DNA of 6,166 bases from Alcanivorax sp. (GCA_007135015.1 SLJS01000103.1:1-6166); one strand, 5' to 3'; counted from the first letter of the stretch, positions 1 to 6,095 are shown. Numbers and translations: made by a program. The notes: generated by a model from the sequence alone, not told the origin.

Positions 1-722
1 GGGGTGGCGGTCAGTTCGGCGGGGAAGCTGTGCTTGCGCCGGCGGGCGGCGACGGTACCGTTCCACTGCCCCCCGGCCCGGCACTCCTCGAGCATGTCCT
101 GGACCATCTGGGCGGCGTTGGCCGTGGCCAGCTGGCTGCGCAGGGGGGTGCCGGTAAGGGGGTGGCCGGGGTCCAGCAGCGCGCTGGCCACCGGGTTGGC
201 ATAGATGATGTGGCCGCCGGTATCCAGGCTCAGGATGCCTTCTCCCACCGAGCGCAGCAGAAGATCATTGTGCTCGCGCAGCCGCTGCTGCTCGAACAGG
301 CTTTCCTCCAACTCCCTGTTGGCCTTTTCCAGCTCCCGGGCCTGGCGGTCGAGTTCCAGAAAGACCCGGACCTTGCCCTGCAGCACCTGCGGCTCAATCG
401 GTTTGGTGAGAAAATCCACGGCGCCGCTGCGGTAGCCCCTGAGGACATGCTCGATATCCCGGTGGATGGCGGTAATGAATATGATAGGCGTGCCCTTGCT
501 GTGGGCCGCCATCTGCATGAACTCCGCCACCTCGTAGCCGTCCATGCCGGGCATCTGGATATCGAGCAGTACCAGCGCCACCGGCTCGCGCAGCAGGACC
601 TGGAGCGCTTCTTCTCCGGAGCCCGCCCGCAGCAGGCGGGCATCGAATTCCTCCAGCAGCGCTTCCAGCGACAGCAGGTTGGCGGGCTGATCGTCCACCA
701 TCAGGATCGACGGCTTTTCCAT
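1..722 (-). CDS. Response regulator with PAS domain, C-terminus cut by window edge
   Basis: The minus-strand frame opens at ATG 722-720 and runs off position 1 without a stop, giving 240 visible residues. Residues about 5-120 form a CheY-like receiver domain: acidic pair D10-D11, phosphoacceptor D54 in LLDIQMPGMDGYE, switch T84, and K107 in DFLTKP. Residues about 123-152 are rich in E, L, Q and R and look like a signalling coiled coil. A PAS domain follows, with the typical start RSVGEGILSLDTGGHIIYAN (157-176). The start is supported by GGAAG on the minus strand (complement of 730-734), 7 nt upstream. The protein is probably a cytoplasmic phosphorelay component, since no membrane segment is visible. 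The output module (GGDEF/EAL, histidine kinase or HD-GYP are all possible) lies outside the window, so pathway and partner are unknown. It is transcribed divergently from glyA and has no evident functional link to it. Confidence 0.9.
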   Translation of the reverse strand, partial: MEKPSILMVDDQPANLLSLEALLEEFDARLLRAGSGEEALQVLLREPVALVLLDIQMPGMDGYEVAEFMQMAAHSKGTPIIFITAIHRDIEHVLRGYRSGAVDFLTKPIEPQVLQGKVRVFLELDRQARELEKANRELEESLFEQQRLREHNDLLLRSVGEGILSLDTGGHIIYANPVASALLDPGHPLTGTPLRSQLATANAAQMVQDMLEECRAGGQWNGTVAARRRKHSFPAELTAT

Positions 723-880
723 GGCGGCGCTTCCGGCACAGGGTATACATTCAACCTTAACCTGTTCTGGGCGGCGGCAAAACGATACTACGAAAATATT
801 CTGATGGGCGCGGCTTTCCAGGGGCTGGCCGGGGCCTGGCCGGAATGGCGCAATGCCGTGCGAAGCGGCCCCGGGTCGGG

Positions 881-886
881 TAGAAT
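881..886 (+). promoter_or_regulatory. Probable glyA promoter -10 box
   Basis: TAGAAT matches the sigma-70 -10 consensus at five of six positions and sits in the context GGGTAGAATACGCGCC. Transcription would start near 893, leaving a leader of about 32 nt before the glyA ATG. No good -35 hexamer is found 15-18 bp upstream (858-863 reads GTGCGA), so the assignment rests on the -10 and its placement. The short leader leaves no room for a riboswitch. Confidence 0.5.
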
Positions 887-924
887 ACGCGCCCTTTCCA
901 GTTCGCAGCATCAAAGGGCAGTCC

Positions 925-2175
925 ATGTTCGACAACAGCATCACCATCGGAGACTTCGATCCCGAAATCCAGGCCGCCATCGAGGCGGAAGAGAAACGCC
1001 AGGAAGCGCATATCGAGCTGATTGCCTCGGAGAACTACGCTTCGCCGCAGGTCATGGCCGCCCAGGGCACCGCGCTGACCAACAAGTACGCGGAAGGCTA
1101 TCCGCGCAAGCGCTATTACGGCGGTTGCGAGTTCGTCGACCAGGTGGAGGAGCTGGCCATCGAGCGCGCCAGGAAGCTCTTTGGCGCCGAATACGCCAAC
1201 GTGCAGCCGCATTCCGGCTCTCAGGCCAACAACGCCGTCTTCCTGGCGCTGCTCAAGCCGGGCGAGACCGTTCTGGGCATGAGCCTGGATGCCGGCGGTC
1301 ACCTGACCCACGGGGCCAAACCGAACTTTTCCGGCAAGACCTACAATGCCGTGCAGTACGGTCTGGACGAGGCCACCGGCCTGATCGACTACGACGAGAT
1401 CGAGCGTCTGGCGCTGGAGCACAAGCCGAAGATGATCATCGCCGGCTTTTCCGCTTACTCGCAGAAGCTGGATTTCGGCCGTTTCCGCGAAATCGCCGAC
1501 AAGGTGGATGCGTACCTGATGGTGGACATGGCGCATGTGGCCGGTCTCGTCGCCGCAGGCGTCTATCCGGACCCGATCCCCCATGCCGACGTGGTGACCA
1601 CCACCACGCACAAGACTCTGCGCGGCCCCCGCGGCGGGCTGATCCTGTCCCGGGACGACAAGCTTGCCAAGAAACTGAATTCGGCGGTATTCCCGGGAAG
1701 TCAGGGCGGTCCGCTGATGCATGTGATCGCCGCCAAGGCGGTCTGTTTTCGAGAGGCACTGAGCGATGACTTCCGCAGCTATCAGCAGCAGGTGGTCACC
1801 AACGCCCGGGCCATGGCGGAGGTTTTCGTGGAGCGGGGCTTCGACATCGTCTCCGGGGGTACCGAGGATCACCTGTTCCTGCTGAGTCTTATCCCGAAGG
1901 ACATCACCGGCAAGGACGCGGACGAGGCACTGGGTCGTGCCAACATCACCGTGAACAAGAATGCCGTGCCCAACGATCCGCGGCCGCCGGCGGTCACCTC
2001 CGGGCTGCGTATCGGCACCCCGGCGGTGACCACACGCGGCTTCGGTGAAAGCGAGTGCCGGGACCTGGCCGCCTGGATGTGTGACGTGCTCGACAACCTG
2101 GGCGACGACAGCGTGATCGAACGGGTTCGTGGCCAGGTTGAAGAGCTCTGCGCACGCTTTCCGGTCTACCGCTAG
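925..2175 (+). CDS. glyA: Serine hydroxymethyltransferase
   Basis: GlyA is the cytoplasmic PLP enzyme that converts serine and tetrahydrofolate to glycine and 5,10-methylene-THF, the main one-carbon source for purines, thymidylate and methionine. The protein has 416 residues, the usual length for bacterial SHMT. Visible signatures are HIELIASENY near residue 29, TNKYAEGYP then KRYYGG near 52-67, HSGSQAN, LDAGGHLTHG, D201 in VDMAHVAGLVA (PLP ring nitrogen), and K230 in TTTTHKTLRGPRGG (Schiff-base lysine). The start at 925 follows AAAGGG (913-918) at 6-nt spacing. An in-frame ATG at 853 would lie upstream of the likely promoter and add residues unlike the family. Residue 61 is Arg where E. coli GlyA has Gly (YPGKRYYGG); its effect is unknown. 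The stop TAG lies inside the CTAG target duplication of the element that follows, so the reading frame is intact. Confidence 0.98.
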   Translation: MFDNSITIGDFDPEIQAAIEAEEKRQEAHIELIASENYASPQVMAAQGTALTNKYAEGYPRKRYYGGCEFVDQVEELAIERARKLFGAEYANVQPHSGSQANNAVFLALLKPGETVLGMSLDAGGHLTHGAKPNFSGKTYNAVQYGLDEATGLIDYDEIERLALEHKPKMIIAGFSAYSQKLDFGRFREIADKVDAYLMVDMAHVAGLVAAGVYPDPIPHADVVTTTTHKTLRGPRGGLILSRDDKLAKKLNSAVFPGSQGGPLMHVIAAKAVCFREALSDDFRSYQQQVVTNARAMAEVFVERGFDIVSGGTEDHLFLLSLIPKDITGKDADEALGRANITVNKNAVPNDPRPPAVTSGLRIGTPAVTTRGFGESECRDLAAWMCDVLDNLGDDSVIERVRGQVEELCARFPVYR

Positions 2176-2193
2176 CCCGGATATTGCACCAAA
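2176..2193 (+). repeat. Left terminal inverted repeat of the MITE-like element
   Basis: The 18 bases CCCGGATATTGCACCAAA start immediately after the glyA stop codon and match the right end without mismatch in inverted orientation. Beyond base 18 towards the interior the symmetry stops abruptly (C2194 against A2400). Confidence 0.85.
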
Positions 2194-2276
2194 CCACTCC
2201 TGCAATCGAAGGGAAGAGCGATGATATGGGCTTTTCAGAAGGCTCCAGGCACTCTTTTTATAGTGACGTTTACGTT

Positions 2277-2400
2277 TGCCATGCACTTCGCTTGGTCTGG
2301 CCGCCGTCAGGCGCACGTGCTCCTTCAACCGTAGTCCCTGCTACGGCTTCAGTCGCGAGCACGCCTGACGACGACCATCCGCGGCGCGAATTACATGGCA
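2277..2400 (+). repeat. Nested imperfect hairpin in the right half of the element
   Basis: Successive complementary blocks align in order. TGCCATG (2277-2283) pairs with CATGGCA (2394-2400), TTCGC (2287-2291) with GCGAA (2386-2390), and TGGTC (2293-2297) with GACCA (2373-2377). GTCAGG (2306-2311) pairs with CCTGAC (2364-2369), CGTGCTC (2316-2322) with GAGCACG (2357-2363), and CCGTAG (2329-2334) with CTACGG (2341-2346) around the loop TCCCTG. The bulges include CGCA at 2312-2315. Transcribed from glyA, this would form one long stem-loop between glyA and nrdR. No U-tract follows it directly, so it does not look like an intrinsic terminator. Confidence 0.65.
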
Positions 2401-2418
2401 TTTGGTGCAATATCCGGG
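2401..2418 (-). repeat. Right terminal inverted repeat of the MITE-like element
   Basis: TTTGGTGCAATATCCGGG is the exact reverse complement of 2176-2193. It is followed by CTAG (2419-2422), the presumed right copy of the target duplication. Outside the CTAG and one further C/G pair, the symmetry breaks at 2170/2424. Confidence 0.85.
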
Positions 2419-2502
2419 CTAGCCGGAGCGTTTCGGGCTCGAACGTTTGCCGGGCGAAGGGGTTGCAGCTGTAGCGGCCCCGCCCCGCTTCCGCGGCTTC
2501 CC

Positions 2503-2509
2503 GGAGGAG
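2503..2509 (+). promoter_or_regulatory. Strong ribosome binding site of nrdR
   Basis: GGAGGAG lies 7 nt upstream of the nrdR ATG, a near-perfect Shine-Dalgarno that fixes the start at 2517. The rest of the spacer from 2423 is GC-rich. A weak promoter-like pair (TTGCCG 2447-2452 and TGTAGC 2470-2475) is there but too poor to call. Confidence 0.8.
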
Positions 2510-2516
2510 CCTGACC

Positions 2517-2981
2517 ATGCATTGTCCGTTCTGTGATCACGACGATACCCGGGTCATCGATTCGCGCCTGGTCGCCGATGGCGGTCAGGTGCGTCGACGC
2601 CGCGAGTGCGGCCATTGTGGCGAGCGTTATACCACCTTCGAGACCGCCGAGCTGGTCATGCCGCGAGTCGTCAAGTCCGACGGCAAACGCGACCCCTTCG
2701 ACGAGAACAAACTGCGCGCCGGGCTGCTGCGTGCCCTGGAGAAGCGTCCGGTGAGTATGGAGCAGCTGGAAGCGGCGGTCAGCCGCATCGGCCACCGGTT
2801 GCGCTCCACCGGGGAGCGGGAAGTGCCCGCCCGCCAGATCGGCGAGCTGGTCATGGAGGAGCTGCGAGAGCTCGATGACGTGGCCTATGTGCGCTTCGCC
2901 TCCGTCTATCGCAGCTTCCAGGACATTTCCGACTTCCGGGCCGAAGTGGAACGCCTGGAAAAGGAAGGGGGAAAGGGGTGA
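2517..2981 (+). CDS. nrdR: Transcriptional repressor NrdR
   Basis: NrdR represses ribonucleotide reductase operons by binding paired NrdR boxes, and its oligomeric state depends on bound ATP or dATP. The protein has 154 residues, the typical length. Its N-terminal zinc ribbon has the four cysteines C3, C6, C31 and C34 (MHCPFC and ECGHCG), with the basic run RRRR at 26-29 between the pairs. An ATP-cone domain covers about 49-139, beginning PRVVKSDGKRDPFDENKL. The start is set by the GGAGGAG site. It follows glyA in the same orientation across the MITE-like element and precedes ribD by 79 nt, a neighbourhood common in gammaproteobacteria. The last residues (EKEGGKG) are encoded by a run of purines that can form a G-quadruplex in the transcript. 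Confidence 0.97.
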   Translation: MHCPFCDHDDTRVIDSRLVADGGQVRRRRECGHCGERYTTFETAELVMPRVVKSDGKRDPFDENKLRAGLLRALEKRPVSMEQLEAAVSRIGHRLRSTGEREVPARQIGELVMEELRELDDVAYVRFASVYRSFQDISDFRAEVERLEKEGGKG

Positions 2982-2991
2982 GGGCCGCGGG
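2967..2991 (+). other. G-quadruplex-capable tract across the nrdR stop codon
   Basis: Four G-runs occur on the coding strand: GGGGG (2967-2971), GGGG (2975-2978), GGG (2982-2984) and GGG (2989-2991). Their loops are AAA, TGA and CCGC. The loop TGA is the nrdR stop codon. The pattern satisfies the usual G3+N1-7 rule and would be present in the mRNA. Function is unknown. Confidence 0.5.
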
Positions 2992-3060
2992 CTTCGAGCC
3001 ACAAGTGTGCATCACACGAAGGCCGGCGCCTCAAGTCCGGGACCATGGTCAGGACAGGTC

Positions 3061-4188
3061 ATGATGTTCAGTATCGACGACCGGCGGCATATGGAGCGCG
3101 CGCTGCAACTGGCGTGGCACGGGCTGTACACCACGGATCCCAATCCACGGGTGGGTGCCGTGCTGGTTCGCCAGGGGCGGGAAATCGGCGCCGGCTGGCA
3201 CCGCCGGGCCGGCGAGCCTCATGCCGAGCGCCTGGCGCTGGCCGACGCCGGCGATGCCCGCGGCGCCACCTGTTATGTGACCCTGGAGCCCTGTTCTCAC
3301 ACCGGCCGCACCGGGCCCTGTGCCGAGGCGCTTATCGAGGCGGGCGTGGCCCGAGTGGTGGTGGCCATGGAGGACCCGAATCCGCGCGTGGCCGGCAGCG
3401 GCCTGGCCCGCCTGCGCGAGGCCGGGATCGAGGTGGAAAGCGGTCTGCTGGAATCCCGGGCCCGGGCGCTGAATCCCGGTTTCGTGCGCCGCATGGAAAC
3501 CGGCCGGCCCCTGGTGCGGCTGAAGCTGGCCATCAGCCTGGACGGACGCACGGCCATGGCCTCCGGCGAGTCGCAGTGGATCACCGGGGAGGCGGCGCGG
3601 GAAGACGTGCAGCGACTTCGGGCCCGTTCCTCGGCTGTTGTCACCGGAACCGGAACCGTGCTTGCGGACCGACCGTCGCTGACGGTACGGCCGGGGCAGT
3701 GGACGCTGTCGGAATACGGGGACCCGGAGGTGCGTCAGCCGTTGCGCGTGGTGGTGGACAGTGCACTGCGGACGCCACCGGACGCGCCGGTAATCAGTGG
3801 CGAGGGCGGATGCCTGATCGCCACCCGCCGTGCCGGCGACGACCCCCTTGCCGGGCCACTCGTGAAGGCCGGCGCGCAACTGGTGCAACTGCCCGCCGGC
3901 GAACAGGCGGGTGTGAGCCTGGCGTCGCTGCTGGAAGAACTGGCCCGGCGCGAATGCAACGAAGTCCTGGTGGAGTCCGGGCCCACTCTGGCGGGCGCGC
4001 TGGTCCGTGAGGGCCTGGTGGATGAACTGGTGGTCTACATGGCCACGGTGCTGCTGGGCTCGTCGGCGCGGCCCATGCTGGCGCTGCCGGAACTGGAGCG
4101 GATGGCTCAGCGCCGGCCCCTGCGGCTGCGCGAGAGCCGGCAACTGGGCAATGACCTGCGGCTGACGCTGGAACCGGAGAATCCCTGA
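3061..4188 (+). CDS. ribD: Bifunctional pyrimidine deaminase / reductase RibD
   Basis: RibD catalyses the second and third steps of the GTP branch of riboflavin synthesis: deamination of the 2,5-diaminopyrimidinone phosphate, then NADPH-dependent reduction of its ribosyl chain. The 375-residue protein shows both domains. The deaminase (about 1-146) has zinc-site motifs H54-A-E56 in GEPHAE, C78 in LEPC and C87 in TGPC, plus TTDPNPRVGAVLV near 24. The reductase (about 150-370) has KLAISLDGRTA (155-165), SGESQWIT (168-175), TGTGTVLADRPSLTVR and VESGPTLAGAL (304-314). No key residue appears to be missing. The start is uncertain by one codon: AGGA at 3051-3054 lies 6 nt from ATG 3061 and 9 nt from ATG 3064. 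Upstream in-frame codons overlap nrdR out of frame and are unlike RibD. It is followed by ribE after 64 nt. Confidence 0.97.
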   Translation: MMFSIDDRRHMERALQLAWHGLYTTDPNPRVGAVLVRQGREIGAGWHRRAGEPHAERLALADAGDARGATCYVTLEPCSHTGRTGPCAEALIEAGVARVVVAMEDPNPRVAGSGLARLREAGIEVESGLLESRARALNPGFVRRMETGRPLVRLKLAISLDGRTAMASGESQWITGEAAREDVQRLRARSSAVVTGTGTVLADRPSLTVRPGQWTLSEYGDPEVRQPLRVVVDSALRTPPDAPVISGEGGCLIATRRAGDDPLAGPLVKAGAQLVQLPAGEQAGVSLASLLEELARRECNEVLVESGPTLAGALVREGLVDELVVYMATVLLGSSARPMLALPELERMAQRRPLRLRESRQLGNDLRLTLEPENP

Positions 4189-4210
4189 TTCGGCACGCAA
4201 GCGCCGCCGC

Positions 4211-4219
4211 TGCGATAAT
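4211..4219 (+). promoter_or_regulatory. Candidate internal promoter (extended -10) before ribE
   Basis: TGCGATAAT is an extended -10 motif: TGN followed by GATAAT, five of six matches to consensus. It lies in the 64-nt ribD-ribE gap, about 34 nt before the ribE ATG. A -35 match is poor (TTCGGC at 4189-4194, 19-bp spacing), as is tolerable for extended -10 promoters. The box is flanked by CCGCC (4204-4208) and GGCGG (4220-4224), which could pair around it. It could drive ribE-ribBX separately from ribD. Confidence 0.35.
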
Positions 4220-4252
4220 GGCGGTGGGGACCACGCAATCGAGGTGCGGAAG

Positions 4253-4918
4253 ATGTTTACGGGAATCGTGGAGACAATGGGCGTGCTCCGGGCCATGGAA
4301 CCGGTGGGCGGCGACAGCCGCCTGCGTATCGAGGCACGGGAGATGGACATGAGCGATGTGGCCATCGGTGATTCCATCGCCGTTAACGGCGTATGCCTGA
4401 CCGCCACGGAAATCGCCGGTGACGGCTTCGCCGCGGATGTCTCCGGCGAGACCCTGGATGCCACCACACTGGGCGGGTTGCGGCCCGGCGCCCGCGTGAA
4501 CCTGGAAAAGGCGCTGACTCCGGCCACCCGTCTTGGTGGCCATCTGGTTTCCGGCCATGTCGACGGTGTGGCAACGGTGGCGGCGGTGGCCGAAGACGCT
4601 CGCTCGACCCGCGTGGACATCGATGCGCCGGAAGCGTTGGCGCGCTATATCGCCCGCAAGGGCTCAGTGACCGTCGACGGCATCAGCCTCACGGTCAACG
4701 AAGTGTCGGGCAGGCGCTTTTCACTCAATATCGTGCCGCACACGCAGCAGGTGACCACCAGTGGTGAATGGTGCGCGGGCACCCGGGTAAACCTGGAAGT
4801 TGATATCATTGCCCGCTATCTCGAACGGCTGCTGCTGGGCGACCGGGCCGCGGACCCACAGGCGGAGCAGGGCGTGACCCTGGCATTGCTTGCCGAAAAC
4901 GGTTTTCTCAACAGGTGA
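4253..4918 (+). CDS. ribE: Riboflavin synthase, alpha chain
   Basis: This enzyme dismutates two 6,7-dimethyl-8-ribityllumazine molecules to riboflavin plus a pyrimidinedione that is recycled by lumazine synthase. It normally acts as a cytoplasmic trimer. The 221-residue protein begins with the family hallmark MFTGIVE and has two lumazine-binding barrels. Repeat 1 (about 1-97) carries GDSIAVNGVCLTAT with C48 and ends NLEKAL. Repeat 2 (about 98-190) carries KGSVTVDGISLTVNEV (136-151), PHT and NLEVDIIARYLERLL. Between them is GGHLVSGHVDG (95-105). The start at 4253 is chosen because MFTGIVE is the conserved N-terminus and GAGG (4241-4244) lies 8 nt upstream; the in-frame GTG at 4244 overlaps that Shine-Dalgarno. 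The name ribE follows common usage; E. coli calls this gene ribC. It lies 4 nt before ribBX. Confidence 0.97.
   Translation: MFTGIVETMGVLRAMEPVGGDSRLRIEAREMDMSDVAIGDSIAVNGVCLTATEIAGDGFAADVSGETLDATTLGGLRPGARVNLEKALTPATRLGGHLVSGHVDGVATVAAVAEDARSTRVDIDAPEALARYIARKGSVTVDGISLTVNEVSGRRFSLNIVPHTQQVTTSGEWCAGTRVNLEVDIIARYLERLLLGDRAADPQAEQGVTLALLAENGFLNR
4913..4918 (+). promoter_or_regulatory. ribBX ribosome binding site containing the ribE stop codon
   Basis: AGGTGA lies 4 nt before the ribBX ATG, and its last three bases are the TGA stop of ribE. Terminating ribosomes would sit on the next gene's Shine-Dalgarno, which favours translational coupling. It also supports ATG 4923 as the start. Confidence 0.7.
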
Positions 4919-4922
4919 TTGC

Positions 4923-6032
4923 ATGAACCTCGACAGTGTTCCCGAACTACTCGAAGACCTGCGCGCCGGTCGCATGATCATTCTCATGGATGACGAAGAC
5001 CGGGAGAACGAGGGCGACCTGGTCATGGCGGCGGAGCATGTTACGCCCGAGGCCATCAATTTCATGGCCCGTTACGCGCGTGGTCTGATCTGCCTGACCC
5101 TGACGCAGCAGCGTTGCGAGCAGCTGGAGCTTCCCTTGATGGTCGGGCGCAACGGCGCCGCACTGTCCACCAACTTCACGGTTTCCATCGAGGCGGCCGA
5201 AGGCGTGACCACCGGCATTTCCGCGGCGGACCGCGCGCACACGGTACGCACCGCCGTGGCCCGGGATGCATCGCCGCGGGACATCGTCCAGCCCGGCCAT
5301 GTCTTTCCGCTGATGGCGCAGCCCGGTGGTGTGCTGCATCGCGCCGGCCATACGGAAGCGGGTTGCGACATGACGCGCCTTGCCGGACTGGAGCCGGCCG
5401 CCGTGATCGTGGAGATCATGAACGAGGACGGCACCATGGCGCGCCGTCCGGACCTGGAAAAATTCGCCGAGGCGCATCAGCTGCGCATCGGCACCATTGC
5501 CGATCTGATCCAGTACCGCATGGTTCATGAAAAGACCGTGGAAAAGGTCAGTGAGAACGTACTGCCCACCTGGTATGGCGATTTCCGCATGATCGCCTTT
5601 CGCGATACCGTCGACGACATGGCCCATGTGGCCCTGGTCAAGGGGGAGATTCATCCCGATAGCGTCACCACGGTGCGGGTTCACCAGATCGATCCCCTGC
5701 GCGACATCATGAGTGCCAAGATTGACGGACGAACGGGCTGGAACATGCACCATGTGCTGTCCGAAATTTCCCGGAGTGAATCGGGTGTGGTGATCATACT
5801 GGGGCAGGACTATGTCTCCCGGGACATGCTCGGACGCATTGACGAATTCTTTTCGGGAAGACAGCCCGGCATGTCGGGCGACGGGCCGGGCTACCGCAAC
5901 ATCGGCACCGGCTCGCAGATCCTGCGCGAACTCGGCGTGGGAAAGATGCGCCTGCTCAGCTCGCCCATGCGCTTCAACGCGCTGTCCGGCTTTGACCTGG
6001 AAATCGTCGAGTACGTCCAGCCGGATCAGTAA
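4923..6032 (+). CDS. ribB: 3,4-dihydroxy-2-butanone-4-phosphate synthase with degenerate GTP cyclohydrolase II domain (RibBX type)
   Basis: The N-terminal half (about 1-200) is DHBP synthase, which converts ribulose 5-phosphate to formate and DHBP, the four-carbon unit of lumazine. It keeps the acidic metal loop DDEDRENEGD (23-32), C57 in GLIC, TVSIEAAEGVTTGISAADR (86-104), R140-A-G-H143-T-E145 and NEDGTMARRPDL (167-178). The C-terminal half (about 212-369) aligns with GTP cyclohydrolase II (LPTWYGDF, HVALVKG, VRVH, GTGSQILRELGVGKMRLLSSP). However, it has no cysteine after residue 200, and the region 254-275 replaces the usual ECLTGD and RCDCG zinc motifs. The RQEGRGIGL region reads LGQDYVSRDML. 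It therefore should not hydrolyse GTP. Such proteins are known in Proteobacteria as RibBX. The 369 residues end in a tandem TAA TAA. Automated annotation as bifunctional RibBA would be misleading. Confidence 0.95.
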   Translation: MNLDSVPELLEDLRAGRMIILMDDEDRENEGDLVMAAEHVTPEAINFMARYARGLICLTLTQQRCEQLELPLMVGRNGAALSTNFTVSIEAAEGVTTGISAADRAHTVRTAVARDASPRDIVQPGHVFPLMAQPGGVLHRAGHTEAGCDMTRLAGLEPAAVIVEIMNEDGTMARRPDLEKFAEAHQLRIGTIADLIQYRMVHEKTVEKVSENVLPTWYGDFRMIAFRDTVDDMAHVALVKGEIHPDSVTTVRVHQIDPLRDIMSAKIDGRTGWNMHHVLSEISRSESGVVIILGQDYVSRDMLGRIDEFFSGRQPGMSGDGPGYRNIGTGSQILRELGVGKMRLLSSPMRFNALSGFDLEIVEYVQPDQ

Positions 6033-6063
6033 TAAAGCGCCGCAGGCTCTGCCCAATTCTTCC

Positions 6064-6095
6064 CCGGGCGAGACCTTCGCAAAAGTCTCGCCCGG
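6064..6095 (+). terminator. Perfect 11-bp hairpin downstream of ribBX, possible terminator
   Basis: CCGGGCGAGAC (6064-6074) pairs exactly with GTCTCGCCCGG (6085-6095) across the 10-base loop CTTCGCAAAA. It starts 31 nt after the ribBX stop. No immediate U-tract follows; the next T-rich stretch is mixed with C-runs from 6110. It could instead be a partial terminator, an mRNA-stabilising 3' structure between ribBX and the next gene, or one copy of a dispersed repeat. Confidence 0.4.

Larger units (their letters stand above)
2176..2418. mobile_element. MITE-like non-autonomous element, 243 bp, with CTAG target duplication
   Basis: The ends are a perfect 18-bp inverted repeat: CCCGGATATTGCACCAAA at 2176-2193 and its reverse complement at 2401-2418. 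Both ends are flanked by CTAG (2172-2175 and 2419-2422), which reads as a 4-bp target-site duplication. Because CTAG is its own reverse complement, the symmetry extends over 23 bp in all. No convincing coding frame lies inside, so the element would depend on a transposase encoded elsewhere. CTAG/YTAR targets are known for part of the IS5 family, and IS1380-type elements also make 4-5 bp duplications; I cannot assign a parent family from this sequence. Removing the element and one CTAG rejoins glyA to a spacer of roughly 98 bp before nrdR. This element fills most of the 341-bp glyA-nrdR gap. Structure is seen directly; mobility is inferred. Confidence 0.75.

Noticed and set aside
742..790. Promoter for the minus-strand signalling gene (TATACC, complement of 742-747; TAGTAT, complement of 785-790)
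   Set aside because: Each matches the -10 consensus at only four positions, and neither has a -35 at suitable spacing.
853..924. In-frame ATG at 853 as an upstream GlyA start
   Set aside because: It precedes the probable -10 box at 881-886, adds 24 residues not found in the family, and lacks the spacing of AAAGGG to ATG 925.
30..1769. Plus-strand open frame of 579 codons covering the signalling gene and part of glyA
   Set aside because: It is out of frame with glyA and antisense to a clear receiver-PAS protein; its translation is low-complexity and resembles nothing I know.
2230..2260. Intrinsic terminator in the left half of the element (weak hairpin 2230-2243, then T5 at 2255-2259)
   Set aside because: The stem is only five pairs including a G-T, and the T-run begins 12 nt after it, so it does not fit a functional terminator.
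3005..3017. CRP-type operator (TGTG...CACA)
   Set aside because: The half-sites are only 3 bases apart instead of the 6-8 needed, and the conserved TGTGA/TCACA bases are incomplete.
2982..3060. FMN riboswitch upstream of ribD (also considered in 4189-4252)
   Set aside because: Both gaps are too short for the full aptamer (over 100 nt), and none of its conserved junction sequences are visible.
4244..4252. GTG at 4244 as the ribE start
   Set aside because: It overlaps the likely Shine-Dalgarno (GAGG 4241-4244), and the conserved N-terminus MFTGIVE begins at 4253.
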